Shown: positions 1 to 10,000 of the stretch, piece by piece
Layout: each line of letters opens with the position of its first letter
Position numbering within the stretch: the first letter of the stretch is position 1
Source: Aeromonas sp. FDAARGOS 1405
Lineage (GTDB): Bacteria > Pseudomonadota > Gammaproteobacteria > Enterobacterales > Aeromonadaceae
NCBI RefSeq assembly: GCF_019048265.1
Contig: NZ_CP077311.1
Coordinates: 2,427,001 to 2,491,000 of the forward strand
DNA length: 64,000 bases
Direction: 5' to 3'
The notes under the pieces: model-generated
What the model saw: only the letters and a program-made list of their open reading frames with translations
The model's database searches: none
Told to the model about the DNA's origin: nothing
Program-made: the position numbers and the translations under genes

Positions 1-2
1 GG

Positions 3-233
3 GAACCAGAAGTCAAGCACGAATTTTCTACCGAACTGCCTATGAGGATCGAGGTAGTGGGTGATTATCATCAGATAGGCAAATTTACAGCAGATATGGC
101 GGCCTTGCCTCGTATCGTTATTCTCGACTCCTTTACCTTGAGTCAGAGCAAGGATCCAGGAGACCTGATTTCTATGTCGATGCTTGCCAAAACATATAAG
201 TACAATGGTAAAACAGTGGAGCAGAAACAATGA
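3..233 (+). CDS. pilO: Type IV pilus inner-membrane alignment protein PilO, C-terminal part
   Basis: This is the C-terminal 76 residues of a reading frame that enters from the left edge; the frame is open from base 3. PilO pairs with PilN in the inner membrane and links the cytoplasmic PilM ring to PilP and the PilQ secretin. The visible part (residues around MRIEVVGDYHQIGKF, then VILDSF) matches the end of the PilO ferredoxin-like periplasmic domain. The stop overlaps the pilP start by four bases, which indicates translational coupling in a pilMNOPQ operon (called tapMNOPQ in Aeromonas). By my count the first 120 bases are about 47% GC, lower than most of the window. The assignment rests on the short tail plus the very clear pilP-pilQ context. 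Confidence 0.85.
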   Translation, partial: EPEVKHEFSTELPMRIEVVGDYHQIGKFTADMAALPRIVILDSFTLSQSKDPGDLISMSMLAKTYKYNGKTVEQKQ

Positions 234-763
234 GACGCATCTGCTGCTTGTTACCTGCTCTCTTGCTGACGGCCTGTGGTGGTCAGGAGGAGATGGATTC
301 CTATATTGCCCAAATCAAGGCAAGACCTCCTGTGCCGATTGAACCGTTACCCCAGTTGAAGCCGTTTTCCCCCATGCACTATCAACAACGTGACCTGCGT
401 AGCCCTTTCATGATGCCTCAACCAGAAGCAAGTGTCGGACGAGCGAATGCCTCCCAAGTGAAACCTGATTGCGCGCAGGTTATGATGGACAGAGAAAAAG
501 AGGTGCTGGAAAACTACTCCCTCGCCAGCTTGTCAATGCATGGCTCTTTGGGCAAGGCCGGGCAGTTGTGGGCCCTGATCAGCACACCCGATGGAAAATC
601 CATACGGGTCGGGCTCAACCAGTATATGGGGCTCGATCAGGGGCGAGTCATCAAGATTACTCCTACGGCTGTGGATTTGCTGGAAACCATTCCGGATGGA
701 AAGGGGTGCTGGGTAACAAGAGAAACCCAGTTGGCGATGGCCAATATGCAAGAAAAACAATAA
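230..763 (+). CDS. pilP: Type IV pilus assembly lipoprotein PilP
   Basis: A 177-residue lipoprotein. The N-terminus has two arginines, a hydrophobic stretch and a lipobox ending LLTAC with the cysteine near residue 16, so it should be acylated and anchored at the inner membrane. PilP binds the PilN-PilO heterodimer and the N0/N1 domains of PilQ, bridging the inner-membrane platform to the outer-membrane secretin. Typical PilP features are the proline-rich linker (residues about 30-70) and the C-terminal beta-rich domain with the GKAGQLWALI and VGLNQYMGLDQGRV segments. The start overlaps the end of pilO and pilQ begins 17 bases downstream, so it sits inside the pilus operon. Length and order are standard. 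Confidence 0.93.
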   Translation: MRRICCLLPALLLTACGGQEEMDSYIAQIKARPPVPIEPLPQLKPFSPMHYQQRDLRSPFMMPQPEASVGRANASQVKPDCAQVMMDREKEVLENYSLASLSMHGSLGKAGQLWALISTPDGKSIRVGLNQYMGLDQGRVIKITPTAVDLLETIPDGKGCWVTRETQLAMANMQEKQ

Positions 764-779
764 TCAGGGACGAACAGCA

Positions 780-2996
780 ATGAGAACAACCATAGACAGT
801 CTAACAAAAGTGGCTTTGCTGTTTTGCGCCAGTGCCTTCAGCCAGGCTTGGGCAGTGGCAACCTTGCAAGAGATAAAAGTTAATCCATTGTTGGCAGATC
901 AGTTGCAATTGGAGCTCAGCTTCAGCGAGCCTGTGAGTGGCTTTACCGATCGCCTCTCTTATCAACCTAATCAGCTTCTGCTGCATGTGCCTGGAGCCGT
1001 GGGGGCGCTCAAGGTAAATCCGCTGCCTATTCAGCGTCAGGGGGTAGACAATATTAAGGTGGAAGGGAAGGGGGCTGGCCTTGACATCAAAATTGCGCTC
1101 GATCAGCTGGCTCCCTATCAGGTTCAGCAGCAGGGTAACAAGTTGCTGGTTTCCCTGGGGGATGGGACCTCATCTGCCCTGAATAATGGTGATAGTGCTC
1201 TGATTGCTCCTGCTGTAACAGCGTCCTCTGCAATGCTGGCCACACCAGCACCCTCGGCACTACTCAATTCTCAGGTAGTTGCCAAGTCACTACCTGTTAC
1301 ACCTGTCAGCTCCCCTGTTGCTACTCCTACCGCCAGTAAACCATTGCTCAGCAACTATCAGAACGGTGGGAGTGGAGCCTATTTCAACTCGGTGACTGGG
1401 GTGGATTTTCGTCGTGGCAAGGATGGCCAGGGGGAGTTTCTGGTCACGCTGGATAACAGCTCGGCTGCCGTCGATGTGAGCAGCCGCGGCCAGACCGTAC
1501 TAGCCAAGTTTCATGGCACTAGGGTGCCCGATGGTTTGCTTAATCTGATCAACGTGCAGGATTTTGCAACGCCGGTCTCTCAGGTTGAGGTGTCTCGACA
1601 AGGCAGTGACACTCTATTTGAACTGTCGGTTAATGGTCAATTTGATTACCGTTACGATCAGGCCGATAAACTTTTCATTATCGAGGTGAAAAAACGTCAG
1701 GCGGCATCGGCGTCCTCAAGGCAGTACCAAGGAAAGCCTATCTCATTGAACTTCCAGGATATTCCAGTCCGTACTGTGCTGCAGCTTATCGCAGATTTCA
1801 ACAACCTCAATCTGGTGACCACCGACTCTGTAGCCGGCAATCTGACATTACGACTGGATGGTGTGCCCTGGGAGCAGGCGCTTGACATCATTTTGAAAGT
1901 ACGTGGTCTGGATAAGCGGCTTGATAACAACATCCTGCTGGTTGCTCCGGCTGAAGAGATTGCGGCACGGGAGAAACAGCAGTTAGAGAGCCGTAATCAG
2001 GTGGCCGATTTGGCCCAGTTATATACCGAATACTTGCAGATTAACTATGCAAAAGCATCCGAAGTAGCTGCTCTGCTCTCATCCGAGAGTACCAAGTTGC
2101 TGTCGCCACGTGGCGCGGTGAGTGTGGATGAGCGCACCAACGTGTTGGTGGTCAAAGATACGGCTGAAGTGATCAGCAGCATCAAGCGGATGCTCGATAT
2201 TCTGGATATTCCGGTCAAGCAGGTCGTCATTGAAGCACGCATGGTGACCATCGACGACGGTTTTGATGAGGCGCTTGGCGTGCGTTGGGGGGTGACCAAG
2301 AATGATGGACATGGTAATAGCACGTCCGGCTCTATTGAGGGGAATGATGGCTCAGGTAATAACAACGGCGGTTCGGCTATCAATCCCCGGCCATCAGCTG
2401 ACGATCGGTTGAACGTCAACCTGCCGGTGACCAATGCTGCCGGTACTTTGGCATTCCAGGTTGCCCGTCTGGCTGATGGCACCTTGCTGGATCTCGAGTT
2501 GTCGGCGCTGGAAAAAGAGAGCAAGGCCGAGATTATCGCCAGTCCGAGGGTGACCACGGCTAATCAGAAACCGGCATTGATTGAACAGGGTACCGAGATC
2601 CCCTATGTGGAGTCCTCTTCCAGTGGTGCAACCTCGGTCACCTTCAAGAAGGCAGTGCTGAGCCTGAAGGTTACACCGCAGATCACCCCTGACAATCGTG
2701 TGATTCTCGACCTGACCGTCACCCAGGATACCAAGGGCGAAACCGTACCGACCGGTACCGGTGATGCGGTTTCCATCAATGCTCAGTCCATCACGACACA
2801 GGTGCTGGTGAACAATGGTGAGACTCTGGTACTCGGCGGCATCTATCAGCAGACTATCAAAAGTGATGTGACCAAGGTGCCTTTGCTGGGCGATATACCC
2901 GGATTGGGGGCCCTGTTTCGCAAGACCACCAGCGAGAACAAAAAGCGGGAATTGCTGATTTTCGTGACCCCCAAGATAGTCACCGACGCCTTCTGA
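780..2996 (+). CDS. pilQ: Type IV pilus outer-membrane secretin PilQ
   Basis: A 738-residue secretin that forms the outer-membrane gate through which the type IV pilus extends. Order of parts: cleavable signal peptide (ending about AWA, residue 25), a first AMIN domain (about 28-125), a low-complexity Ala/Pro/Ser linker (about 140-185), a second AMIN domain (about 200-305), STN/N0 domain (about 310-395), Secretin_N repeat (about 410-495), then the multimerising secretin domain with VPLLGDIPGLGALFR near 700. AMIN domains bind peptidoglycan. A Gly/Ser/Asn-rich insertion (about residues 510-540) sits just before the barrel. It is the last gene of the pilus operon and is followed by a 12-bp perfect stem-loop. 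The Aeromonas name would be tapQ. Confidence 0.96.
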   Translation: MRTTIDSLTKVALLFCASAFSQAWAVATLQEIKVNPLLADQLQLELSFSEPVSGFTDRLSYQPNQLLLHVPGAVGALKVNPLPIQRQGVDNIKVEGKGAGLDIKIALDQLAPYQVQQQGNKLLVSLGDGTSSALNNGDSALIAPAVTASSAMLATPAPSALLNSQVVAKSLPVTPVSSPVATPTASKPLLSNYQNGGSGAYFNSVTGVDFRRGKDGQGEFLVTLDNSSAAVDVSSRGQTVLAKFHGTRVPDGLLNLINVQDFATPVSQVEVSRQGSDTLFELSVNGQFDYRYDQADKLFIIEVKKRQAASASSRQYQGKPISLNFQDIPVRTVLQLIADFNNLNLVTTDSVAGNLTLRLDGVPWEQALDIILKVRGLDKRLDNNILLVAPAEEIAAREKQQLESRNQVADLAQLYTEYLQINYAKASEVAALLSSESTKLLSPRGAVSVDERTNVLVVKDTAEVISSIKRMLDILDIPVKQVVIEARMVTIDDGFDEALGVRWGVTKNDGHGNSTSGSIEGNDGSGNNNGGSAINPRPSADDRLNVNLPVTNAAGTLAFQVARLADGTLLDLELSALEKESKAEIIASPRVTTANQKPALIEQGTEIPYVESSSSGATSVTFKKAVLSLKVTPQITPDNRVILDLTVTQDTKGETVPTGTGDAVSINAQSITTQVLVNNGETLVLGGIYQQTIKSDVTKVPLLGDIPGLGALFRKTTSENKKRELLIFVTPKIVTDAF

Positions 2997-3028
2997 AGGC
3001 TTTACATGTGAAGGTAAAACACATATAA

Positions 3029-3059
3029 CCTTACGCCCCAATGAGGTTGGGGCGTAAGG
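3029..3059. terminator. Intergenic 12-bp perfect stem-loop after pilQ
   Basis: CCTTACGCCCCA pairs exactly with TGGGGCGTAAGG around a 7-base loop. There is no T-run on either side, so it is not a textbook intrinsic terminator. It may be a factor-assisted terminator or an mRNA 3'-end stabiliser that separates the pilus operon from aroK, 128 bases downstream. Confidence 0.5.
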
Positions 3060-3187
3060 GCTGCGGTTGCCAGTCCCGATATCTATTGAGATAATCCCCC
3101 TCCTGATCCATCGCAAGATAAGGTTCATAGGTACCCCGATCCAGTATTCATCGGGGTCGTACAGTTTGTAATTACTAACGAAAAAAC

Positions 3188-3706
3188 ATGGCTGAGAAAC
3201 GCAATATTTTCCTGATAGGTCCCATGGGTGCGGGCAAGAGCACCATAGGTAGACATCTGGCAGAACAACTGCATATGGAGTTTTTCGACTCAGATCATGA
3301 GATTGAGCGCCGCAGTGGTGCCGATATCGGCTGGGTGTTTGATGTTGAAGGCGAAGAGGGTTTCCGTATTCGCGAAGAGAAGGTGATCAGCGAATTGTCT
3401 GAGCAGCAGGGTATCGTGCTGGCAACCGGTGGTGGTGCCATCAAGAGCCGGGAAACCCGCAACAAGTTGTCTGCTCGTGGCATCGTGGTCTACCTCGAAA
3501 CCACCATTGAAAAGCAGTTGGCGCGCACACAGCGAGACAAACGCCGTCCTCTGCTACAGACCGAAGAGCCGCCGCGTGAGGTGCTTGAGCGTTTGGCACA
3601 AGAGCGCAACGCCCTTTATGAAGAAGTGGCTGACTTTGTTATCCAGACAGATGATCAAAGCGCAAAGATCGTTGCCAATCAGATTGTGAAGCTGATCGGT
3701 ATGTAA
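3188..3706 (+). CDS. aroK: Shikimate kinase I
   Basis: A 172-residue cytoplasmic kinase that phosphorylates shikimate to shikimate 3-phosphate with ATP, the fifth step to chorismate. The P-loop GPMGAGKST lies at residues 11-19. The shikimate-binding DSDHEIE segment is at about 33-39, the GGGA substrate loop at about 80-83, and the lid region with RDKRRPLL at about 117-124. Length and motifs match AroK rather than the shorter-range AroL paralog. aroB follows after 14 bases, and the aroK-aroB-damX-dam order is conserved in enterics and vibrios. The start is the ATG that directly precedes the [11 protein letters not shown] signature. Confidence 0.97.
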   Translation: MAEKRNIFLIGPMGAGKSTIGRHLAEQLHMEFFDSDHEIERRSGADIGWVFDVEGEEGFRIREEKVISELSEQQGIVLATGGGAIKSRETRNKLSARGIVVYLETTIEKQLARTQRDKRRPLLQTEEPPREVLERLAQERNALYEEVADFVIQTDDQSAKIVANQIVKLIGM

Positions 3707-3720
3707 TCAAGAGGACGTCC

Positions 3721-4803
3721 ATGGAACGGTTGAAGGTTGAACTGGGTGAGCGCAGCTATGCTATCGAGATAGCTGCCGGGTTGTTGCAGCGCCCCGAGGC
3801 GCTGGGATCGACCATCAAAGGCAGGCGGGTGATGATAGTGACCAACACGGTCGTTGCCCCGCTCTATCTTGAACGGGTAATGGCACTGCTGTCCGGTTTT
3901 CAGGTTGAATCCCTGATCCTGCCTGACGGTGAGGCATACAAGAACCTGGCGACCATTGAGCGGATCATGTCTGCTCTGCTTGAAACCAACCATGGGCGTG
4001 ATACCACCCTCATCGCTCTGGGGGGCGGTGTGATCGGGGATGTGGTGGGCTTTGCGGCAGCAAGCTATCAACGTGGCATTCCTTTTATCCAGATCCCGAC
4101 CACCCTGCTCTCCCAGGTTGACTCCTCTGTCGGCGGTAAAACCGCTGTCAACCACCCCCTCGGCAAGAACATGATTGGGGCTTTTTATCAGCCCAAACAA
4201 GTTGTTATCGATACCGAATGTCTGAGTACCTTGCCAGCCCGCGAATTTGCCGCGGGGATGGCCGAGGTGATCAAGTACGGCATCATTTGGGATGCTGATT
4301 TCTTCAGCTGGCTGGAGCAGAACATGGTGCGTCTGCAACAGCTGGAATCTGCCGCGCTGGTCTACGCCATCAAACGTTGCTGCGAGATCAAAGCCGATGT
4401 GGTCGGTCAGGATGAGACCGAGCACGGCATCCGTGCGCTGCTCAATCTGGGTCACACCTTTGGTCATGCTATCGAGGCCGAGCAGGGGTATGGCAACTGG
4501 CTGCACGGTGAAGCAGTATCCGCCGGCACCATGCTGGCAGCCTGGACTGCGCAGGCCCGTGGCGATATGAGCGAAGAGGACGTCGCGCGAGTGCGCGCCC
4601 TGCTGCTGGCCGCCAATCTGCCCATTCATGCGCCTGCCGAGATGGATTTCGCCGCCTTTATTCGCCATATGCGCCGTGACAAGAAGGTGCTGGAAGGCAA
4701 GCTGCGTCTGGTGTTGCCGGTTGGCATCGGCCATGCGCAGGTGGTGGGGGATGTGTCCGATGCCGAGTTGCTGGCGGTGATCGAGTCTGGTCGTGACGAA
4801 TAA
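3721..4803 (+). CDS. aroB: 3-dehydroquinate synthase
   Basis: A 360-residue NAD- and metal-dependent enzyme that converts DAHP to 3-dehydroquinate, the second step of the shikimate pathway. The NAD-binding [11 protein letters not shown] motif is at about residue 100, followed by [22 protein letters not shown], of which the SVGGK part forms the catalytic pocket. The metal-binding glutamate and histidines lie in GMAEVIKYG and in the HTFGHAIE region (about 240-250). Full length for the family. It lies 14 bases after aroK and its last codons overlap the GTG start of damX, so the three genes are probably translated from one message. Confidence 0.97.
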   Translation: MERLKVELGERSYAIEIAAGLLQRPEALGSTIKGRRVMIVTNTVVAPLYLERVMALLSGFQVESLILPDGEAYKNLATIERIMSALLETNHGRDTTLIALGGGVIGDVVGFAAASYQRGIPFIQIPTTLLSQVDSSVGGKTAVNHPLGKNMIGAFYQPKQVVIDTECLSTLPAREFAAGMAEVIKYGIIWDADFFSWLEQNMVRLQQLESAALVYAIKRCCEIKADVVGQDETEHGIRALLNLGHTFGHAIEAEQGYGNWLHGEAVSAGTMLAAWTAQARGDMSEEDVARVRALLLAANLPIHAPAEMDFAAFIRHMRRDKKVLEGKLRLVLPVGIGHAQVVGDVSDAELLAVIESGRDE

Positions 4804-6373
4804 ACTGCTAAAACTTCCTTCCCAGCGGCAGCTGGTTGACCGGCTGCTGCATCTGATTGAATTCAATCACCCTTTCATTTTTCTATCCGGTAAACCCGGT
4901 TGTGGTCGCGGTACGCTGTGCGAATCCCTGCTCGGCGTGTTACCGGAAAAAGTGCGGGTGGTAAGCCTGATCGGTACGCCTGCCATGAAGATGGTGGATG
5001 TGCGCCAGCTGTTGCTACCACAGGTGGTGGCGCGCCCGCTCTTCAATCCACAGGATGCGCTGGCGGAGAGCTTCTTTCGCATGCTGGAGGGGAGCAAGCC
5101 AGCCACCCTGTTGCTGCTGATAGAGCGGGCCGACCAGTTGCCGGCCGAATTGCTGGGAGAGTTGTGGGCGATCATCCGTCATAACGATACTCTGGCGGCG
5201 CCCCATCAGCTGGCCATTATCGTCTCGGGCAGTGACGTCTGGTGTCGTACCCAACGGCCGCAGCTCAAAGGGCGTGCCATGCCAGCCCTTGAGCTGGAAG
5301 TGCCGCCCCTGAGCCCGCCCGAGCAGCGCATCTTCTTGTATGAGAAAGCCAAAGAGCTCAAGATCCCGGCGACCCTCTTGCCCAAGCCGCAAGTGGAGGA
5401 GATCCTGAAAACGGCGAATGGACATCCGTCCACCATCATGCAGTTACTGGAGGATATCATGACCGACAGAAGGCCCAAGAAGCGTCAGGCGGAGTTGCCT
5501 GTCAAGAAGATTGCCACCGCTATCGCGCTGGTCGCTGGCGGCCTGCTGGCTTTGAGCTACCTGCTACCTGCGCTGTTTGACAATGAAAGCAAACCGGCGC
5601 TGCAGGATCCGGCGCAGAACACGGCATTGCCGATCCCGGTAGCGGGAGGCGATCCCCTCACCGCAGGCGGTTCGAATACCGATACCGCTGCACAAGGCGC
5701 GCAAAACCGCGATGCAGCCAGTAATCCCAATGGGGTTGTGAAGGATTGGCAGCCTGAGGCGAAAGTGCTGCCCAAATCGGTGGAGAGCGAAACCGTTACC
5801 ACCGAATCAACCAATTACGAAGGGCGTCGGGTGGTGATCTCCGACGAGGTCGTGCAAAAGCTGATGACCGAACCCAAGGTGAGCGGCGCTCTGCCTACTG
5901 ACGTGGTGGACGAGCTGACCGGCAAGAACCCGAGTGGCACAGCCCCCAGTGGTGCAATCGCAACCACGGCGCCAGCCAGTACCGCCAAAGCACAGAATCC
6001 GGCGACAACCGCAACGCCTGCTGCTACCTCCAAAACCGCCAGCAATGAGCCGGTTGCCGCGCCAGCACCCAAAGTGGCCCTGACACCGGTCGCCACCTTG
6101 AACAAGAAGCCGCGCAACCACTACAGCGTTCAGCTGATGGGGGCGAGCAACACCAAGGCGGTGGATCAATTTGTCGCCGAGCATGGTCTGGCGGGTAAGG
6201 TATGGGTCTATCAAACCAAATTCCGTGGCAGCCCCTGGTACGTGGTGCTGCAAGGGGATTATGCCGGTCTGACCCAGGCCAAGAGTGCCATTCGCAAGCT
6301 TCCGCCAGCCTTGCTGAAAGGCCAGCCCTGGCCCAAGTCGTTTGCACAGGTACAAAAAGAGCTGAAGCAATAG
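4793..6373 (+). CDS. damX: DamX-like SPOR-domain cell-division protein with N-terminal AAA-like domain
   Basis: A 526-residue protein starting at a GTG that overlaps the aroB stop by 11 bases. Three parts are visible: a cytoplasmic AAA-like domain (about 1-230), one transmembrane segment (about 243-265, after a basic KKRQ stretch), a long Ala/Thr/Pro-rich periplasmic linker, and a C-terminal SPOR domain (about 440-515, [11 protein letters not shown], then the WYVVLQGDY region) that should bind denuded septal glycan. It belongs between aroB and dam, as DamX does in E. coli, but is about 100 residues longer. The P-loop is degenerate: GKPGCGRGT has Arg where the catalytic Lys should be, and the Walker B reads LLIERAD rather than the usual DE pair. 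Confidence 0.9.
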   Translation: MTNKLLKLPSQRQLVDRLLHLIEFNHPFIFLSGKPGCGRGTLCESLLGVLPEKVRVVSLIGTPAMKMVDVRQLLLPQVVARPLFNPQDALAESFFRMLEGSKPATLLLLIERADQLPAELLGELWAIIRHNDTLAAPHQLAIIVSGSDVWCRTQRPQLKGRAMPALELEVPPLSPPEQRIFLYEKAKELKIPATLLPKPQVEEILKTANGHPSTIMQLLEDIMTDRRPKKRQAELPVKKIATAIALVAGGLLALSYLLPALFDNESKPALQDPAQNTALPIPVAGGDPLTAGGSNTDTAAQGAQNRDAASNPNGVVKDWQPEAKVLPKSVESETVTTESTNYEGRRVVISDEVVQKLMTEPKVSGALPTDVVDELTGKNPSGTAPSGAIATTAPASTAKAQNPATTATPAATSKTASNEPVAAPAPKVALTPVATLNKKPRNHYSVQLMGASNTKAVDQFVAEHGLAGKVWVYQTKFRGSPWYVVLQGDYAGLTQAKSAIRKLPPALLKGQPWPKSFAQVQKELKQ

Positions 6374-6387
6374 CCTTGATACCGGAT

Positions 6388-6413
6388 AAGGGGGTAGAAT
6401 CGTCCCCCTTTTT
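6388..6413 (+). terminator. Probable intrinsic terminator between damX and dam
   Basis: AAGGGGG and CCCCCTT form a 7-bp stem around a 9-base loop, and the stem runs into five T residues. Only 30 bases separate it from the dam ATG, so it may attenuate rather than block transcription into dam. Confidence 0.6.
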
Positions 6414-6443
6414 GGGTCTTGCCTTCTTACACACCGGATTTCC

Positions 6444-7316
6444 ATGAAAAAAACACGCGCTTTTTTAAAATGGGCCGGGGGAAAATACTCCCTGGTTGAA
6501 GAGATTGCCGAGCGCCTGCCGGCCGGGCGTGTGTTGCTGGAGCCCTTCGTCGGGGCCGGGTCAGTGTTTCTCAACACCGACTACGACGCGTATGTGCTCA
6601 ACGACATCAATCCGGATCTGATCTGCCTGTACAACCACCTCAAGCTGACGCCGGACAGTTTCATTGCCGAGGCGCGCAAGCTGTTTGTGGCAGAGCACAA
6701 CCACAAGGCGGCCTATTACCGGCTGCGTACCCAGTTCAATCAGACCGAGACCACCTTCGAGCGGGCACTCTTGTTCCTGTTTCTCAACCGTCACGGTTTC
6801 AATGGATTGTGCCGCTACAACAAGAAGGGCGGCTTCAACGTGCCGTTCGGTTCCTACAAGAAACCCTATTTCCCGGAAAAAGAGCTGTGGGCCTTTGCCG
6901 AAAAGGCGCAGAAGGCGACCTTTATCTGCGAGAGCTACGCCGATGCCATCAAGCGAGCCGAAGAGGATTGGGTTATCTATTGTGATCCACCCTATGCGCC
7001 GCTCTCCACTACGGCGAGCTTCACCACCTATGCCTCCGGCGGGTTTACCCTGGATGATCAGGCGATCCTGGCGCGACTGGCCCGCCACACAGCCGCTCAC
7101 AAAGGGGTGCCGGTGCTGATCAGCAACCACGATATCGAGCTGACTCGTGAGCTTTATCGCGGTGCCCGCCTCGACGAAATCCTGGTCAAGCGCACCATCA
7201 GTCGCAACGGCGGCACCCGCAACAAGGTGGCCGAATTGTTGGCGCTCTATCCGCCCGGAATCGAACCGGAGCAGGGCTACTATCCCAGCGACAGTGAACT
7301 GCTGCCACTGACGTAA
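6444..7316 (+). CDS. dam: DNA adenine methyltransferase (GATC)
   Basis: A 290-residue N6-adenine methyltransferase that modifies GATC sites and supports mismatch-repair strand choice and replication timing. The S-adenosylmethionine motif FLKWAGGK is at residues 8-15 and the catalytic DPPY at about 181-184. The central target-recognition region carries the family sequence [12 protein letters not shown]. Length is close to E. coli Dam (278). It is placed in the classical aroB-damX-dam-rpe order. A terminator-like stem lies just upstream and a strong terminator follows the stop, so dam may be a largely separate transcription unit here. No strong Shine-Dalgarno is visible before the ATG. Confidence 0.97.
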   Translation: MKKTRAFLKWAGGKYSLVEEIAERLPAGRVLLEPFVGAGSVFLNTDYDAYVLNDINPDLICLYNHLKLTPDSFIAEARKLFVAEHNHKAAYYRLRTQFNQTETTFERALLFLFLNRHGFNGLCRYNKKGGFNVPFGSYKKPYFPEKELWAFAEKAQKATFICESYADAIKRAEEDWVIYCDPPYAPLSTTASFTTYASGGFTLDDQAILARLARHTAAHKGVPVLISNHDIELTRELYRGARLDEILVKRTISRNGGTRNKVAELLALYPPGIEPEQGYYPSDSELLPLT

Positions 7317-7325
7317 CAGACCATG

Positions 7326-7350
7326 CGGCGCCCCAGGGGCGCCGTTTTTT
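7326..7350 (+). terminator. Intrinsic terminator after dam
   Basis: CGGCGCCCC and GGGGCGCCG are perfectly complementary around a single A (the real loop opens a few pairs), followed by six T residues. It ends the dam transcript ahead of rpe. Confidence 0.85.
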
Positions 7351-7506
7351 ATGGGCGAGTCCGCGCCCGTGCCGATGTCCTATAACCCGGGTTGCTGGGG
7401 GAGGGTAGGTGATTGCCCCATTTACCCCGCATTCGAGTCGTTTTCGCCCGCCTTTTACGTTAAAATTGCGCCGCTTTTTCTCCCTGGCTGCCAATGGATG
7501 ATGCTG

Positions 7507-8181
7507 ATGAAAGACTTTCTGATTGCCCCCTCGATCCTCTCTGCCGATTTTGCCCGTCTGGGTGACGATGTAGCCAAGGTACTGGCTGCCGGTGCCGACG
7601 TGGTTCACTTCGACGTGATGGACAACCACTATGTCCCCAACCTGACCATTGGCCCCATGGTCTGTCAGGCGCTGCGTGACTACGGTATCGAGGCCCCCAT
7701 CGACGTGCACCTGATGGTCAAGCCGGTGGATCGCATCATTCCTGATTTTGCCAAGGCCGGTGCTTCCCTCATTACCTTCCATCCGGAAGCGTCCGATCAC
7801 GTTGATCGCTCTTTGGGCCTCATCAAGGAGATGGGCTGCCAGGCGGGTCTGGTGCTCAATCCTGCTACCTCGCTCTCCTGCCTCGAGTATGTGATGGACA
7901 AGCTGGACGTGATCCTGCTGATGTCGGTCAACCCGGGCTTCGGTGGCCAGAGCTTCATCCCCGGCACCCTCGACAAGCTGCGTCAGGTGCGTCGTCTGAT
8001 CGACGAGAGCGGCCGCGATATCCGTCTCGAGATCGATGGCGGGGTGAAGGTCGACAACATTCGCGAGATCGCCGAAGCGGGCGCCGACATGTTTGTCGCC
8101 GGCTCGGCCATTTTCAGCCAGCCTGACTACAAGGCGGTGATCGACAAGATGCGTGCGGAGCTGGCTCATGTCACACGCTGA
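7507..8181 (+). CDS. rpe: Ribulose-phosphate 3-epimerase
   Basis: A 224-residue TIM-barrel enzyme that interconverts ribulose 5-phosphate and xylulose 5-phosphate in the pentose phosphate pathway. The N-terminal [10 protein letters not shown], the metal-binding [12 protein letters not shown] and HLMVK motifs, [10 protein letters not shown] and the C-terminal DGGV phosphate loop are all present. The frame is open further upstream, but family alignment places the start at the ATG before KDFLIAPS; two in-frame ATGs lie 6 and 9 bases before it and cannot be excluded. The 3' end overlaps gph by 14 bases, so the two are coupled. Confidence 0.96.
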   Translation: MKDFLIAPSILSADFARLGDDVAKVLAAGADVVHFDVMDNHYVPNLTIGPMVCQALRDYGIEAPIDVHLMVKPVDRIIPDFAKAGASLITFHPEASDHVDRSLGLIKEMGCQAGLVLNPATSLSCLEYVMDKLDVILLMSVNPGFGGQSFIPGTLDKLRQVRRLIDESGRDIRLEIDGGVKVDNIREIAEAGADMFVAGSAIFSQPDYKAVIDKMRAELAHVTR

Positions 8182-8836
8182 GCGCGCATTTGATTTGGTG
8201 CTGTTCGATCTGGACGGCACCCTGATCGACAGCGCCGCCCAGTTGGCGCTGGCGGTCAATCTGACTCTGGCTGATCTGGGTTTGGAACAAGCTGATGAAG
8301 CGGTGATCCGTACCTGGGTTGGCAACGGCGCCGACAAGCTGATCCAGCGGGCGATCGCCTATCGCGAGGCCGACCCCGAGCTGTTTGCCAAGGCCCGTCC
8401 GATCTTTTTCCAGCACTACAACGCCTGCCTGCTGCAAGGGCTGGCGATGTATGAAGGGGTGGTGCAGAGTCTGCGTCGCCTGCAAAGCCTGGGCTACAAG
8501 CAGGCAATCGTCACCAACAAGCCGAGCGATTTCGTGGCACCCATCCTCGATGCCCTTGGCATCAGCGATTGTTTCGAACTTTGGCTTGGCGGCAACTGCG
8601 TGCCAGTCAAGAAGCCGAGCCCGGAGCCATTGCTGCACGCTTGCCAGGAGTTGGGGGTGAGCCCGGCTCGCACTCTAATGGTGGGCGACTCCGAAAATGA
8701 TGTGCTGGCGGCCAAGGCGGCCGGCATGAAGGTTGTGGGCCTGACCTACGGTTACAACTATGGTCGCCCCATTGCCGACTCCCGGCCTGACTGGGTGTTC
8801 GAACACTTTTCCCAGCTCGATGCGCTGCTGAGCTAA
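8168..8836 (+). CDS. gph: Phosphoglycolate phosphatase (HAD family)
   Basis: A 222-residue HAD-superfamily phosphatase that removes 2-phosphoglycolate, which arises in repair of oxidised DNA ends. Motif [11 protein letters not shown] is at about 12-21, motif II is in AIVTNKP, and motifs III/IV are KKPSPEP and MVGDSENDV. The start at the ATG before SHAERAF has a GGAG seven bases upstream inside the rpe gene; an in-frame ATG 15 bases earlier looks less likely. The rpe-gph-trpS order is conserved in gammaproteobacteria. Confidence 0.95.
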   Translation: MSHAERAFDLVLFDLDGTLIDSAAQLALAVNLTLADLGLEQADEAVIRTWVGNGADKLIQRAIAYREADPELFAKARPIFFQHYNACLLQGLAMYEGVVQSLRRLQSLGYKQAIVTNKPSDFVAPILDALGISDCFELWLGGNCVPVKKPSPEPLLHACQELGVSPARTLMVGDSENDVLAAKAAGMKVVGLTYGYNYGRPIADSRPDWVFEHFSQLDALLS

Positions 8837-8878
8837 GCGCGTCGCCGGACTGGCTGAATTACAAGGATTACTACTCTT

Positions 8879-9883
8879 ATGACCAAACCAATCGTATTGA
8901 GCGGGGCGCAGCCCTCCGGTCAGCTGACCATCGGCAACTACATGGGCGCGTTGCGTCAGTGGGTCAATATGCAGGATGAGTACGACTGCCTCTACTGCAT
9001 CGTCGACCTGCATGCCATTACCACCCGCCAAGATCCGGTTGCCCTGCGCAAGGCCTGCCTCGATGCTGCTGCCCTCTATCTGGCGGTCGGTATCGATCCC
9101 AAGAAGAGCACCGTTTTCATCCAGTCTCACGTGCCGCAGCATGCCGAGTTGGGCTGGATCCTCAACTGCTACACCCAGATGGGTGAGCTGTCGCGCATGA
9201 CCCAGTTCAAGGACAAGTCCGCCCGTTTCGAGAACAACGTCAACGTCGGCCTGTTCGGTTATCCGGTGCTGATGGCCGCCGATATCCTGCTCTATCAGGC
9301 CAATCAGGTGCCGGTCGGCAACGACCAGAAGCAGCATCTCGAGCTGACCCGCGATATCTGCACCCGCTTCAACAACCTCTATGGTGACGTGTTCACCATG
9401 CCGGAGCCCTTCATTCCGACCGAAGGGGCGCGGGTGATGAGCCTGCAGGATCCGACCAAGAAGATGTCCAAGTCGGATGACAACGAGGCCAACTTCATCG
9501 GCTTGCTGGAAGATCCCAAGCAGATCGTCAAGAAGATCAAGCGTGCGGTAACCGACTCCGACGAGCCTGCGGTGGTGCGTTTCGATCCGGAAAACAAACC
9601 GGGCGTCTCCAACCTGCTGACCCTGATGTCCGGGGTGACGGGTCGCTCCATCCCGGAGCTGGAGCAGCACTTCGAAGGCAAGATGTATGGTCACCTCAAG
9701 ACCGAGACCGCCGAAGCCGTGGTTGCGCTGCTGGAACCGATCCAGGCTCGTTTCCACGAGTTGCGTCAGGATGAGGCCCATCTGATCGCGATTCTTGCCG
9801 AAGGGGCACAAAAGGCGCGTGAAAGAGCTGAAAAAACCCTGACCAGCGTATATGATGTAGTCGGCTTCGTTCCTCGAGCCTGA
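8879..9883 (+). CDS. trpS: Tryptophan--tRNA ligase
   Basis: A 334-residue class I aminoacyl-tRNA synthetase that charges tRNA-Trp. The HIGH-type signature appears as TIGN at residues about 18-21 and the KMSKS loop at about 195-199 (KKMSKSDDN). The [13 protein letters not shown] tRNA/ATP pocket segment is present. An AAGGA lies upstream of the ATG. It closes the conserved dam-rpe-gph-trpS block and is followed by a weak terminator. Confidence 0.97.
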   Translation: MTKPIVLSGAQPSGQLTIGNYMGALRQWVNMQDEYDCLYCIVDLHAITTRQDPVALRKACLDAAALYLAVGIDPKKSTVFIQSHVPQHAELGWILNCYTQMGELSRMTQFKDKSARFENNVNVGLFGYPVLMAADILLYQANQVPVGNDQKQHLELTRDICTRFNNLYGDVFTMPEPFIPTEGARVMSLQDPTKKMSKSDDNEANFIGLLEDPKQIVKKIKRAVTDSDEPAVVRFDPENKPGVSNLLTLMSGVTGRSIPELEQHFEGKMYGHLKTETAEAVVALLEPIQARFHELRQDEAHLIAILAEGAQKARERAEKTLTSVYDVVGFVPRA

Positions 9884-9905
9884 CATACTGGGAAGGTGTA
9901 GTAGA

Positions 9906-9940
9906 AGAGAGCTGGGTATTTGCCTGGCTTTCTTTATTTT
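9906..9940 (+). terminator. Possible terminator after trpS
   Basis: AGAGAGC pairs with GCTTTCT (one G-T wobble) around a 14-base loop and is followed by a T-rich tail interrupted by one A. Moderate support only. Confidence 0.45.
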
Positions 9941-10000
9941 CCCACGTTGTATTTTGTTTAATTCTTTATTTCAACCCGGGTTATATCCCCAAGAGTACGC

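Noticed and set aside
3679..4866. A 395-codon minus-strand frame opposite aroB
   Set aside because: Shadow of aroB, which has full-length family motifs on the plus strand.
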